Shown: in pieces, positions 10,501-23,230 of the stretch
Layout: every line of letters begins with the position of its first letter
Numbering within the stretch: the first letter of the stretch is position 1
Assembly: GCF_024679095.1 (NCBI RefSeq)
Contig: NC_066567.1
Span: forward strand, 11,422,227-11,486,226
Direction of reading: 5' to 3'
Origin: Eriocheir sinensis
Taxonomy: Eukaryota; Arthropoda; Malacostraca; Decapoda; Varunidae
Length of the DNA: 64,000 bases
The notes under the pieces: generated by a model
What the model was told of the DNA's origin: nothing
Database searches by the model: none
What the model saw: only the letters and a program-made list of their open reading frames with translations
Translations under genes and position numbers: made by a program

Positions 10501-13500
10501 CTGACCCTGGCTTAGTGTTCAGGGTGGGATGCTGACCCTGGCTTAGTGTTCAGGGTGGGATGCTGACCCTGGCTTAGTGTTCAGGGTGGGATGCTGACCC
10601 TGGCCTAGTGTTCAGGTTGGGATGCTGACCCTGGTTTAGTGTTCAGGGTGGGATGCTGACCCTGGCTTAGTGTTCAGGGTGGGATGTTGACCCTGGCTTA
10701 GTGCTCAGGGTGGGATGCTGACCCTAGCTTAGTGTTCAGGGTGGGATGATGACCCTGGCTTAGTGTTCAGGGTGGGATGCTGACCCTGGCTTAGTGTTCA
10801 GGGTGGGATGCTGACCCTGGCTTAGTGTTCAGGGTGGGATGCTGACCCTGGCTTAGTGTTCAGGGTGGGATGCTGACCCTGGCTTAGTGTTCAGGGTGGG
10901 ATGCTGACCCTAGCTTAGTGTTCAGGGTGGGATGCTGACCCTGGCTTAGTGTTCAGGGTGGGATGCTGACCCTGGCTTAGTGTTCAGGGTGGGATGCTGA
11001 CCCTGGCTTAGTGTTCAGGGTGGGATGCTGATCCTGGCTTAGTGTTCAGGGTAAGATGCTGACCCTGGCTTAGTGTTCAGGGTGGGATGCTGACCCTGGC
11101 TTAGTGTTCAGGGTGGGATGCTGACCCTGGCTTAGTGTTCAGGTTGGGATGCTGACCCTGGCTTAGTGTTCAGGTTGGGATGCTGACCCTGGCTTAGTGT
11201 TCAGGGTGGGATGCTGACCCTGGCTTAGTGTTCAGGGGGGGATGCTGACCCTGGCTTAGTGTTCAGGGTGGGATGCTGACCCTGGCTTAGTGTTCAGGGT
11301 GGGATGCTGACCCTGGCTTAGTGTTCAGGGTGGGATGCTGACCCTGGCTTAGTGTTCAGGGTGGGATGCTGACCCTGGCTTAGTGTTCAGGGTGGGATGC
11401 TGACGCTGGCCTAGTGTTCAGGGTGGGATGCTGACCCTGGCTTAGTGTTCAGGGTGGGATGCTGACCCTGGCTTAGTGTTCAGGGTGGGATGCTGACCCT
11501 GGATTGGTGTTCAGGGTGGGATGCTGATCCTGGCTTAGTGTTCAGGGTGGGATGCTGACCCTGGCTTAGTGTTCAGGGTGGGATGCTGACCCTGGCTTAG
11601 TGTTCAGGTTGGGATGCTGACCCTGGTTTAGTGTTCAGGGTGGGATGCTGCCCTGGCTTAGTGTTCAGCGTGGGATGCTGACCCTCGCTTAGTGTTCAGG
11701 GTGGGATGATGACACTGGCTTAGTGTTCAGGGTGGGATGCTGACCCTGGCTTAGTGTTCAGGGTGGGATGCAGACCCTGGCTTAATGTTCAGGGTGGGAT
11801 GCTGACCCTGGATTAGTGTTCAGGGTGGGATGCTGATCCTGGCTTAGTGTTCAGGGTGGGTTGCTGACCCAGGCTTAGCGTTCAGAGTGGGATGCTGACC
11901 CTAGCTTAGTGTTCAGGGTGGAATGCTGACCCTGGCTTAGCGTTCAGAGTGGGATGCTGACCCTGGCTTAGTGTTCAGGGTGGAATGCTGACCCTGGCTT
12001 AGTGTTCAGGGTGGGATGCTGACCCTGGCTTAGTGTTCAGGGTGGAATGCTGACCCTAGCTTAGTGTTCAGGGTGGAATGCTGACCCTGGCAAAGTGTTC
12101 AGAGTGGGATGTTAACCCTGGGTTAGCGTTTAGTTTGGGATGCAGACCCTTACTTAGTGCTCAGGGTGGGATGCTGACCCTGGCTTACCGTTAAGGGTGG
12201 GATGCTGACCCTGGCTTAGCGTTAAAGGTAGGATGCTGACCCTGGCTTAGTGTTCAGGGTGGGATGCTGACCCTGGCTTAATGTTTAGGGTGGGATGCTG
12301 ACCCTGGCTTAGCGTTCAGGGTGGGATGCTGACCCTGGCTTAGTGTTCAGATTTGGATACTGACCCTGGCTTAGTAAACAGGTTGGGATGCAGAACCTGG
12401 CTTAACGTTCAGGGTGGGATGATGACCCTGGCTTAGTGTTCCGATTTGGATACTGACCCTGGCTTAGTAAACAGGGTGGGATGCAGAACCTGGCTTAACG
12501 TCCAGGGTGGGATGCTGACCCTGGCTTAGTGTTCAGGGTGGTATGCTGACCCTGGCTTAGTGTTCAGGGTGGTATGCTGACCCTGGCTTAGTGTTTAGGG
12601 TGGGATGCTGTCCCTGGCTTAGTGTTCAGGGTGGGATACTGACCCTGGCTTAGTGTTCAGGGTGGGATACTGACCCTGGCTTAGTGTTCAGAGTGGGATG
12701 CTGACCCTAGCTTAGTGTTCAGGGTGGAATGCTGACCCTGGCTTAGTGTTCAGGGTGGGATACTGACCCTGGCTTAGTGTTCAGGGTGGGATATTGACCC
12801 TGGCTTAGTGTTCAGGGTGGGATGCTGACCCTGGCCTAGCGTTCAGGGATAGATGCTGACCCTGGCTTAGCGTTCAGGGATAGATGCTGACCCTGGCTTA
12901 GCGTTCAGGGATAGATGCTGACCCTGGCTTAGCGTTCAAGGTAGGATGGCTTAGTAATCAGGTTGGGATGCAGAACCTGGCTTAACGTTCAGGGTGGGAT
13001 GCTGACCCTGGCTTAGTGTTCAGGGTGGGATGCTGACCCTGGCTTAGTGATCAGGGTGTGATGCTGACCCTGGCTTAGTGATCAGGGTGGGATGCTGACC
13101 CTGGCTTAGTGTTCAGGGTGGGATGCTGACCCTGGCTTAGTGTTCAGGGTGGGATGCTGACCCTGGCTTAGTGTTCAGGGTGGGATGCTGACCCTGGCTT
13201 AGTGTTCAGGGTGGGATGCTGACCCTGGCCTAGTGTTCAGGGTGGGATGCTGACCCTGGCTTAGTGTTCAGGGTGGGATGCTGACCCTGGCTTAGTGTTC
13301 AGGGTGGGATGCTGACTCTGGCTTAGTGTTCTGGGAGGATGCTGACCCTGGCTTAGTGTTCAGGGTGGGATGCTGACCCTGGCTTATTGTTCAGGGTGGG
13401 ATGCTGACCCTGGCTTAGTGTTCAGGGTGGGATGCTGACCCTGGCTTAGTGATCAGGGTGGGATGCTGACCTTGCCATAGCGTTCAGGGCGGGATGCTGA

Positions 13501-13502
13501 CC

Positions 13503-13505
<3 letters not shown>
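7577..13505. repeat. 31-bp satellite array, about 190 copies
   Basis: A head-to-tail array with unit core GGGATGCTGACCCTGGCTTA followed by GTGTTCAGGGT; GGGATGCTGA recurs every 31 bp (for example 9441 and 9472). Each unit contains TGA and TAG, so no long frame exists. The left 600 bp alternate two unit variants (a 62-bp dimer), the middle is nearly homogeneous, and from about 11,880 to 12,980 units are divergent. The array ends directly at a GA microsatellite. Confidence 0.98.

Positions 13506-13554
<49 letters not shown>
13505..13554. repeat. (GA)n microsatellite at the satellite/retrotransposon junction
   Basis: Pure GA repeat separating the 31-bp array from the truncated Gypsy pol. Confidence 0.95.
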
Positions 13555-13555
<1 letters not shown>

Positions 13556-13557
<2 letters not shown>

Positions 13558-14480
13558 CGGCCGCCCCACCTGCCTTGCCACCGATTGGAGCAAGACAGGC
13601 CTGGGTTTTCTCTTGCTGCAGCAGTACTGCTCCTGTCCCCTGGCCTCCGCCCCCACGTGCTGTCACGAAGGATGGAAGCTGGTATTCGCCGGTTCCCGCT
13701 TCACCACCCCTGCAGAGTCTCGCTACGCCCCTATCGAAGGTGAAGCACTGGCTGTGGCCGACGCACTCGACCGATGCCGCATGTTCGTCCTTGGCTGCCC
13801 GACACTCATCGTTACCGTCGATCACCGCCCACTCTTGGCCATCCTCGGTGACAGAACCATGGACAGCATCCCCAACCCTCGAATCTTTCGTTTTAAGGAA
13901 CGCACGCTACGCTACCGCTTTACCATCCATCATGCAAGCGGAAAATGGCACAGAGGCCCCGACGCCATGTCCCGCTTCCCCCCTCGCGTGCCTCACAACC
14001 CAGCTGTCCTACCAGACCGCCACGACGTGGATCAAGCAGTCTCCACCACCACCATCGCAGCCCTCCTCGAAGCTTGTCCGGACCGAGTCATCTCGTGGAG
14101 CGAGCTGCAGTCAGAAGGCGCCAGGGATGCCACCTATACATCGCTACTTCGTACGATCCAAGACGGCTTCCCACAGCTGCGCAAAGACGTCGCTGCACCC
14201 CTCCTCCCGTTCTGGGGCGTGCGTGATCGCCTGAGTACAGTGGACGGGGTGGCCCTCATGGACTCGCGCCCTGTCATCCCATCAGCACTACGTGCCAGAG
14301 TCCTGGAGGCCCTCCACTCGGCACACCAGGGAGTGGCCGGTATGAAGGCACGGGCACGCCTCAGCGTATACTGGCCAGGAATCGACAAGTCGCTGCGTAA
14401 CTATCTGGACACGTGCCACTACTGCCGCGCCACCGCCCCATCTCAGCCCCGGGAGCCCATGGTCCTGTTCCCCCACCCTC
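13556..14480 (+). pseudogene. Gypsy pol fragment: RNase H plus integrase zinc-binding domain
   Basis: The frame is open from the GA repeat onward. RNase H is recognisable by TDWSKTG, then EGEALAVADALD, then TVDHRPL, then GPDAMSRF near 13,965; these supply the acidic catalytic residues. About 110 residues later comes an HHCC integrase finger: LHSAHQG with two histidines, YWPGI, then CHYC at about 14,413-14,425. The frame is lost in a C-rich run near 14,467-14,480, and the integrase core continues in another frame. A plus-strand ATG is not needed because this would be an internal part of a polyprotein. Non-functional as it stands. Confidence 0.92.
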
Positions 14481-15312
14481 CTGGCCATATGACCATGTGG
14501 CGGTGGATTATTTTGACTATGCAGGGAAATCACACTTAGTATATGTCGATCGTTTCTCTGGTGATTTGCACATTTTTCACTTCCCCCAAGCCCAGGCAGA
14601 CGCCCGTCACCTCATTTCGTCATGCAGGTCCCTCTTCCTGCAGTACGGCGCCCCGCGAGAGCTGGCAAGTGACGGTGGGCCCACGCTGGTGTCGAAGGAC
14701 TTCCGTGACTTCCTCAACCACTGGGGCGTGCATCATCGACTCAGCTCCGCTTACTATCCGCAGTCCAACGGCCGTGCTGAGATCGCCGTGAAGACCGCCA
14801 GGCGCATCATCGCAGACTGCACGGGCCGTGGTGGGTCCGTCGACACTGATGCCGTAGCCAAGGCCACCCTGCAGTACCGCAACACGCCCTTGGCCAACAT
14901 CAACAAGTCTCCCGCTCAGCTGCTGTTTGGTCGTGTCCTGCGCGACCACCTCCCCACCCTTCCACGCCTCCTTCACCTCCACCCAGACTGGCTGCACTCG
15001 GCGGAGGAACATGAAGCCGCATTCGCCAAGCGCAACATGCAGTTCGTTACCCGCTACAACACAGCCTCCAGAAAGCTCCACACGCTCCGGCTTGGCGACC
15101 ACGTAGCCGTGCAAAACCAGGGCACCAACCGCCCTCAACGCTGGGATCGCACGGGTACTGTAGTGGAGATCAAGCCGCACCGCCAGTACACGGTGCGCCT
15201 CGACGGCTCCGGCCGCGTCACCATACGCAACCGCCGCTTCCTACGCCCCATCTCCGCACCCCAACCTTCACAGGCCGCCCGCGACGAGCCAACAACTCGT
15301 GCGAGCGTGTGA
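14480..15312 (+). pseudogene. Gypsy integrase catalytic core and C-terminal domain
   Basis: Continues the upstream fragment after a one-base frame change. The DDE triad is visible: AVDYFDYAG (first D), SDGGPTLVSKDF (second D) and PQSNGRAEIAVK (E). Downstream, LRLGDHVAVQNQG and later VRLDGSGRVTIRN resemble the GPY/F-type C-terminal module of Gypsy integrases, which helps target-site binding. The frame ends at a TGA just before a polypurine tract, as expected for the end of pol in an element without env. The core looks otherwise intact, so the frameshift may be fairly recent or an assembly homopolymer error. Confidence 0.92.
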
Positions 15313-15325
15313 GGGGGAGGGGAGA
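15311..15325 (+). other. Polypurine tract
   Basis: GAGGGGGAGGGGAGA directly precedes the LTR, the position of the plus-strand DNA primer in LTR retrotransposons. Confidence 0.8.
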
Positions 15326-15499
15326 TGACGTCAGCACCCAACCACCAGACGACCGGCCGGGCAGTTGGTAGTTCAGCGGAGGCGACCTGAGCCTCCGCCA
15401 CACTCCGGTCAGGCAGTCTTCCACTGGTCGCCACACAACCCAGACCTCTGTATAAAGCACTATTAAATGCACTGCACCACCAACGCGTTTCCCTCTACA
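15326..15499 (+). repeat. Gypsy 3' LTR (about 174 bp)
   Basis: Begins TGACGTCAGC after the polypurine tract and ends CTCTACA (TG...CA). Contains TATAAAGCACTATTAAA (TATA-like box and possible polyadenylation signal). The right 105 bp match the inverted LTR at 23.25-23.42 kb with few differences, while the left part has diverged. Confidence 0.85.
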
Positions 15500-15927
15500 T
15501 TATTCTACCTCTCAAATTCCGCCGCCATGTTGCCTCTCTTTCTATCTTCTATCGATATTTTCATGCAGACTGCTCTTCTGAACTTGCTAACTGCATGCCT
15601 CCCCTCCTCCCGCGGCCCCGCTGCACAAGACTTTCTACTCATGCTCATCCCTATACTGTCCAGACCCCTTATGCAAGAGTTAACCAGCATCTTCACTCTT
15701 TCATCCCTCACGCTGGTAAACTCTGGAACAATCTTCCTTCATCTGTATTTCCTCCTGCCTATGACTTCAACTCTTTCAAGAGGAGAGTATCAGGACACCT
15801 CTTCTCCCGAAATTGATCTCTGATTTTGAACACTCCTTTAACCTCTGTTCTGGAGCAGTAAGTAGCGGGCTTTTTTTTTTTTTCTTTTTCATTATGCCCT
15901 TGAACTGTCTCCGTAGCTGTAAAAAAA

Positions 15928-15928
<1 letters not shown>
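15500..15928 (+). mobile_element. LINE 3' fragment (jockey/I-like, same family as 38.99-42.17 kb)
   Basis: From about 15,505 the sequence matches 41,722-42,170: the end of the reverse-transcriptase ORF (frame containing SFKRRVSGHLFSRN and stop), then GTAGCGGGC, a T run, a GCCCTTGA segment and an A tail. It begins exactly where the Gypsy LTR ends, so the LTR element probably inserted into this LINE copy or truncated it. Confidence 0.88.
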
Positions 15929-16275
<347 letters not shown>

Positions 16276-17004
16276 AACTTATAAAAAATACTATTATTTT
16301 TTTAAAATAATAATTACAAGAAACACCTGTTTTAGGCGTTCTTTAAGAAATAATTTCAAATAAGTAATAACTTCATTATTCGCTTATAAATATCTTTATT
16401 TTTCCTCTTTCTTTTGGTATATAGGACATGGTAAAGAAAACATGTTATCTTAACTTCTTATTTTAGGTAATTATTTAAGTCTACCCTTTTTATTCATTTT
16501 ATGAAAGTATGAAAAAGGAATTATGTTCGCTATTTTAACTTTTGGTTGAAGTTGATTTAGGTTTCTGACAAACATTTTTCAACTTTTTAATATTCTATCA
16601 TCGATATCTAGGAAATATTTTTTACTATTCTATAAAAAAACGAGTGATAGTGATCATTAATCTCCTATCCTTCCTGATTAAATAGCTTTCTGAATAAAAG
16701 ATATTGATCCGTAAATAAATTAGTTACAAGATGAACATAAGCAATAAGGTTTTGATTTTAAGTGAGCTGGTGTTGTGTCATCTGCCATCCACGTATCATA
16801 AGACATCCCATCCTTATCTGTGGAACCCGAGATTTACAAACACAGTGTTGATATCGTAGTTTGTCCAGGCAAGATGGCGGCAAGACAGCATGGCTGCTTT
16901 TATGGGAAAATGGGCAATTTCAAGAATGACATGGACCCCATAATTCAGATAGCCATCCATTAAATGGAGAGAATCCGAGAAACATGACCATCAATCAGAA
17001 GAGA
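16276..17004. other. AT-rich DNA, no gene recognised
   Basis: Scattered short frames only. It might be the interior of the putative hAT-type element, but no transposase similarity is visible. Confidence 0.5.
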
Positions 17005-20000
17005 GTGTAGGTTATCTCATTTATCACATATACTGACATATAAAGGGTGCAGGTTATCTCATTTATCACATTTACTGACATACAAGGTTTCAGGTTACCT
17101 CATTTATCACATTTACCGACATACAAGGGGTTTAGGTTATCTCATTTTTCACATTTACTGACATACAAGGGTAGGCGGTGGCTGAGTGATTAGCGTGCGG
17201 GGCCAGCATTCATCACGCCATGGACAATGTCGATTCGAATCCCCACGCTACCACCTGGGATTTTTTAGTCACCTCCGAGTGGCTTAAGACTACCCACAGG
17301 CTGTCCAGAAGACCACCTATCATCCCGGATTCTAAAAGAAACCGTACAAGCGAATCAAAAATGAGTTCCAGGGGGCAGCATGAGCCAAGCATAACTAGCG
17401 CCACTATAAAAATTGCCTGCGCCATGACGGGCTTGGGCCGACCACCAGGCCCCTGAAGAAAGCCTACCGGCGCTATAGGCTGAGATGTAAACAAAAAAAA
17501 AGTTACCTCATTTATCACATTTACCGACATACAAGGGGTAGGGTAGCTCATTTATCACATCTACTGACATACAAGGGGTGTAGGGTAGCTCATTTATCAC
17601 ATTTACCGACATACAAGGGGTAGGGTAGCTCATTTATCACATTTACTGACGTACAAGGGGTGTAGGGTAGCTCATTTATCACATCTACTGACATACAAGG
17701 GGTAGGGTAGCTCATTTATCACATTTACTGACATACAAGGGGTGTAGGGTAGCTCATTTATCACATTTACTGACATACAAGGGGTGTAGGGTAGCTCATT
17801 TATCACATTTACTGACATACAAGGGGTGTAGGGTAGCTCATTTATCACATTTACTGACATACAAGGGGTGTAGGGTAGCTCATTTATCACATCTACTGAC
17901 ATACAAGGGGTAGGGTAGCTCATTTATCACATTTACTGACATACAAGGGGTGTAGGGTAGCTCATTTATCACATTTACTGACATACAAGGGGCTTAGGGT
18001 ACCTCATTTATCACATTTACCGACATACAAGGGGTGTAGGTTATCTCATTTATCACATTTACTGACATACAAGGGGTGTAGGGTACCTCATTTATCACAT
18101 TTACCGACATACAAGGGGTAGGGTAGCTCATTTATCACATTTACCGACATACAAGGGGTAGGGTAGCTCATTTATCACATTTACCGACATACAAGGGGTA
18201 GGGTAGCTCATTTATCACATTTACCGACATACAAGGGGTAGGGTAGCTCATTTATCACATTTACCGACATACAAGGGGTGTAGGGTAGCTCATTTATCAC
18301 ATTTACCGACATACAAGGGGTAGGGTAGCTCATTTATCACATTTACCGACATACAAGGGGTGTAGGGTAGCTCATTTATCACATTTACTGACATACAAGG
18401 GGTGTAGGGTACCTCATTTATCACATTTACCGACATACAAGGGGTGTAGGGTAGCTCATTTATCACATCTACTGACATACAAGGGGTGTAGGTTATCTCA
18501 TTTATCACATCTACTATCATACAAGAGGTGTAGGGTAGCTCATTTATCACATCTACTGACATACAAGGGGTGTAGGGTACCTCATTTATCACATTTACCG
18601 ACATACAAGTGGTTCAGGTTATCTCATTTATCATATATACCGACATACAAGGGGTGTAGGTTATCTCATTTATCATATATACCGACATACAAGGGATGTA
18701 GGTTATCTCATTTATCACATATACCGACATACAAGGGGTGTAGGTTATCTCATTTATCATATATACCGACATACAAGGGGTGTAGGTTATCTCATTTATC
18801 ATATATACCGACATACAAGGGGTCCAGGTTATCTCATTTATCATATATACCGACATACAAGGGGTGTAGGTTATCTCATTTATCATATATACCGACATAC
18901 AAGGGGTGCAGGTTATCTCATTTATCATATATACCGACATACAAGGGGTGTAGGTTATCTCATTTATCATATATACCGACATACAAGGGATGTAGGTTAT
19001 CTCATTTATCACATATACCGACATACAAGGGGTGTAGGTTATCTCATTTATCATACGTATATACCGACATACAAGGGGTGTAGGTTATCTCATTTATCAT
19101 ATATACCGACATACAAGGGGTGCAGGTTATCTCATTTATCATATATACCGACATACAAGGGGTGTAGGTTATCTCATTTATCATATATACCGACATACAA
19201 GGGGTGTAGGTTATCTCATTTATCACATATACCGACATAGATGGGATGCAGGTTATCTCATTTATCACATATACCGACATACAAGGGGTGTAGGTTATCT
19301 CATTTATCACATATACCGACATAGATGGGATGCAAGTTATCTCATTTATCACATATACCGACATAGATGGGATGCAAGTTATCTCATTTATCACATATAC
19401 CGACATACAAGGGGTGCAGGTTATCTCATTTATCACATATACCGACATAGATGGGATGCAAGTTATCTCATTTATCACATATACCGACATAGATGGGATG
19501 CAAGTTATCTCATTTATCACATATTCCGACATACAAGGGGTGCAGGTTATCTCATTTATCACATATACCGGCATACAAGGGATGTAGGTTATCTCATTTA
19601 TCATATATACCGACATACAAGGGGTGTAGGTTATCTCATTTATCACATATACCGACATACAAGGGGTGCAGGTTATCTCATTTATCACATATACCGACAT
19701 AAAAGGGGTGTAGGTTATCTCATTTATCACATATACCGACATACAAGGGGTGCAGGTTATCTCATTTATCACATATACCGACATACAAGGGATGTAGGTT
19801 ATCTCATTTATCACATATACCGACATAGATGGGGTGCAGGTTATCTCATTTATCACATATACCGACATAGATGGGGTGCAGGTTATCTCATTTATCACAT
19901 ATACCGACATAGATGGGATGCAAGTTATCTCATTTATCACATATACCGACATACAAGGGGTGCAGGTTATCTCATTTATCACATATACCGACATACAAGG

Positions 20001-21176
20001 GGTGCAGGTTATCTCATTTATCACATTTACCGACATACAAGGGGTGTAGGTTATCTCATTTATCACATTTACCGACATAGAAGGGGTGTAGGTTATCTCA
20101 TTTATCACATTTACCGACATACAAGGGGTGTAGGTTATCTCATTTATCACATTTACCGACATAGAAGGGGTGCAGGTTATCTCATTTATCACATTTACCG
20201 ACATAGAAGGGGTGCAGGTTATCTCATTTATCACATTTACCGACATACAAGGGGTGCAGGTTATCTCATTTATCACATTTACCGACATACAAGGGGTGCA
20301 GGTTATCTCATTTATCACATTTACCGACATAGAAGGGGTGCAGGTTATCTCATTTATCACATTTACCTACATACAAAGGGTTCAGATTATCTCATTTATC
20401 ACATTTACCGACATACAAGGGATGTAGGTTATCTCATTTATCACATTTACCGACATACAAAGGGTGCAGGTTATCTCATTTATCACATTTACCGACATAC
20501 AAGGGGTGTAGGTTATCTCATTTATCACATTTACCGACATACAAGGGGTGTAGGTTATCTCATTTATCACATTTACCGACATAGAAGGGGTGCAGGTTAT
20601 CTCATTTATCACATTTACCGACATACAAGGGGTGCAGGTTATCTCATTTATCACATTTACCGAAATGCAGGGGGTTCAGGTTATCTCATTTATCACATAT
20701 ACCGACATACAAGGGATGTAGGTTATCTCATTTATCACATTTACCGACATACAAAGGGTGTAGGTTATCTCATTTATCACATTTACCGACATACAAGGGG
20801 TGTAGGTTATCTCATTTATCACATTTACCGACATACAAGGGGTGTAGGTTATCTCATTTATCACATATACCGACATACAAGGGGTGCAGGTTATCTCATT
20901 TATCACATTTACCGACATACAAGGGGTGTAGGTTATCTCATTTATCACATATATCGACATAGAAGGGGTGCAGGTTATCTCATTTATCACATTTACCGAC
21001 ATACAAGGGATGTAGGTTATCTCATTTATCACATTTACCGACATACAAGGGATGTAGGTTATCTCATTTATCACATTTACCGACATACAAGGGGTGCAGG
21101 TTATCTCATTTATCACATTTACCGACATACAAGGGGTGCAGGTTATCTCATTTATCACATATACCGACATACAAGG
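17005..21176. repeat. 42-bp satellite array, about 90 copies
   Basis: Unit: GACATACAAGGGGTGTAG followed by GTTATCTCATTTATCACAT and TTACC/ATACC. The period is 42 bp, with 39-bp variants in the left third. Because 42 is a multiple of three and one minus-strand frame lacks stops, frames up to 438 codons arise with a 14-residue period (MSVNVINEITCTPC). I see no start context, splice site or codon-bias evidence for expression. Blocks differ regionally: GGGTAGCTC units at 17.5-18.6 kb, ATATACC units at 18.6-19.9 kb, some with ATAGATGGGATGCA, and TTTACC units from 20.0 kb. Confidence 0.97.
17172..17501 (+). mobile_element. tRNA-derived SINE, copy 1, inserted in the 42-bp satellite
   Basis: The tRNA-like head has an A-box-like GTGGCTGAGTGATTAGCG and a B-box-like GATTCGAATCC near 17,230. 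The body is shared with copies at 30,069 and 32,708 (CTGTCCAGAAGACCACCTAT, GAGTGGCTTAAGACTACCCA). It ends in a short potential hairpin and an A-rich tail. It lacks the internal 3' duplication seen in the other two copies. Confidence 0.88.
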
Positions 21177-21179
21177 GGG

Positions 21180-21507
21180 GGAACGGTATAGCTGTCGGGC
21201 GCCGTGGTGGTGGTGCGCGGCGGCTGGCGGGGTATTGCTGGGTCAGTGCCGGTGCCGCCGTGGCCGAGGGTCCTGGGGTAGGGAATGAGGCTGGCACAAC
21301 GCCGAGGGCCTTGCATGCAGGCAGGCTTAAGAAGACCGCCGAAACACTACGCACAATGTACATCACCTCCCGGGTTGTCCTGGGGTAGCAGTCAGAGGCG
21401 GGGATGGAGATGGAGACTGGAACGTAACCCACAACCTGAAGAGGTGTGCCACCCACAGCCTGAATGGGTTGTGTAATGGGTAGTGGGCGTTTACCGCCGA
21501 GGCCCAA
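21180..21507 (-). pseudogene. Gypsy retropepsin remainder, truncated by satellite
   Basis: After the stop that ends the gag-protease frame, a short frame continues with protease-like sequence (flap-like GGTPLQVVGYVPVSI, later CKALGVVPASF). It runs straight into the 42-bp satellite, so the downstream reverse transcriptase is lost. Confidence 0.6.
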
Positions 21508-23218
21508 TTACGACAAAAGTGATGGGCCTGCGATCGACACCTGGGCCCCGGTGTCGGGGTGAACAGTGATGTGCGAGGGGCTGGAGTTGCCAGGAAGCAG
21601 TTCGTGGGTGATTGGTGCCATCGTTACGTCCAGGGAAGGCAGAGGTGTAGGTGTGGCGGGTTGAAAGCTTCCCTTGTCGTCATCCCAGACTAGGTGCGCT
21701 ACCAAGCCGGACGCTGAGGTAGTGGAGGCGAAGTGGTTTAGCTTCCCGCAGGAGTTGAAAGTGTTTCCCCAGGCTGGACACCCGGATTTGCGATCACCAC
21801 GACCATGTGATGTGGCGCCACACCCAACGCAAGGCTTGCCCGATCTAGTTCGGGTGTCGGTGGAGCGGCGTGGAGGGGAGCGCATCGGTTGAGTGCTACG
21901 TGGGTTCTCCTGGGCGCTTGTTGGCGGTGAGGTAGCCGAGTGCACAGCGGAGGGTGCGTGTTCGGCCGTGTGTAGGCCCTCCTGGTCGCGTAGGGCAGAC
22001 TCAAACCCCAAACAGTGGTTAAGTACTGTTGTCAAGGTGGGGAGGCTGCGATGCTTGGTGAGGAGGTCCTGTTGGAGTGCTGTGTTAGTCACACCGATAA
22101 ACATTTGATCGCGTATATGTTCTTCCGACTGATCGGCACCCCATGAGCAACATGATAACTCACAGTCCATTGCCGCTTGCGTCACTCGAGTCACAAAGTC
22201 ACGGATGCATTCACCGGGCTGCTGAACGAGGGATCGGAGGTGGTTCCGGGCTGCCGCTCGATTATAATGCGTACTGACGATTGAGGTGATGAGTGTCGTT
22301 AGTTGCGGTTCCGTGAGACTGGTGAAGTGCTGGTTGGCGACAAGGACGGCTGACTGGAGTGCGCCGTCACACGATAAATACAGCTCCACCGGCGCCTCGT
22401 TAGGTGGTACACCTGCCAGGTGCTTATAGATGGCCCAGTCCGTCCAAAATTTCCGCAGTGCATGGCTGGGCATGGAGTGGGTGGCGATGGGCCGGGTTGG
22501 AGGCTTTCTGCGGGTATGCTGGAGTGCTGGCAGCGTGGGCGGGTGCACGCCAACTGTGGCGGGCATGGGGGCCAAAGGCGAGCCAGCCGTGGCGGGCATG
22601 GTGGGCAGTGGCATGCCAGCCGTAAGTGGCATGTGGGCCGGAATTATGCCAGCCGTGGCGGGCATCGTGGGCATGGGCATACCAGCCGTGACCGTAATGG
22701 TGGGCGAATGTGTGCCTGGCGTGGCGGGGGTGGTGGCCGAAGATTTGCCAGCCGTGGCAGGCATGGTGGGCAGGGGCATGGCAGCCGTGGTGGGTATGGT
22801 GGGCGGAGGCCTGGACCAGCCTTATTGAGTAGCAGTTAGTGGTGTACCGAATGGCAGGGTGGTGGGTGCGTAAGCTGGCGGTGGGGGTCTATGAAGGGGC
22901 GATGGGTACCAGTAGTTCGATAGTGACACGCCCTGAGGTGGTGAGGTGATTAGCGATGCTACGGTTTCGTAGAGGCGGTTCACCCGGTGTGTGAGTGCGG
23001 CCACGTCAGGGTTTGGCGGCTGCTGGGGTGGCGGTGACGACTGGCTTGCTGGTGTTGCCGTGTACACGGAGCGCACGAGCCCAGGTGTCGACGTGCGAGG
23101 TGGGGCGGGGCCGACAGGTGTGGTGGTGGGTGGTGTACGGGCCAGCAGAGTCGTCCATCCCGTAGGCCAGGGCGGCAGCGGCCAAGTCGTGAAACATGGG
23201 GCGAGGGACGGCCATCAC
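21508..23218 (-). pseudogene. Gypsy gag (with start of protease), degraded
   Basis: A plausible start is MAVPRPMFHDL at about 23,215. The frame shifts near 23,040 and a stop lies at 22,822, but from 22,779 a 423-codon frame is intact. In order it holds a proline/alanine/threonine-rich stretch made of repeated PTMPATAG-like peptides, a capsid-like gag region (WAIYKHLAG ... RDFVTRVTQAAMDCE), an arginine/serine-rich linker, a CCHC-like knuckle (CVGCGATSH ... C) followed by a second incomplete one (CGKLNHFAS), and the aspartic protease active site PDTGAQVS. The product would assemble particles and bind RNA. At least one frameshift and one stop make this copy dead. Confidence 0.85.
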
Positions 23219-23230
23219 TGCTGAACCAGG

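Larger units (their letters stand above)
13556..15499 (+). mobile_element. Ty3/Gypsy-type LTR retrotransposon, 3' half
   Basis: RNase H, integrase zinc finger, integrase core, C-terminal module, polypurine tract and one LTR lie in the order expected of Ty3/Gypsy (Metaviridae-type) pol. Gag, protease and reverse transcriptase are absent: the element begins abruptly inside RNase H against a GA microsatellite. The opposite half of a related element lies inverted at 21.18-23.43 kb. Confidence 0.93.

Noticed and set aside
7577..13505. CRISPR-like array of 31-bp repeats
   Set aside because: The units are contiguous with no unique spacers; it is a satellite in a eukaryotic genome.
17190..17240. True tRNA gene at the head of the SINE
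   Set aside because: The A- and B-box-like motifs are followed by a conserved SINE body and tail; the head does not close into a normal acceptor stem by eye, and the same head recurs at 30,069 and 33,063.
19044..20360. 438-codon minus-strand open frame in the 42-bp satellite
   Set aside because: It is a periodic translation of the satellite unit; no start context, splice sites or domain, and its neighbours show the same frame in broken blocks.
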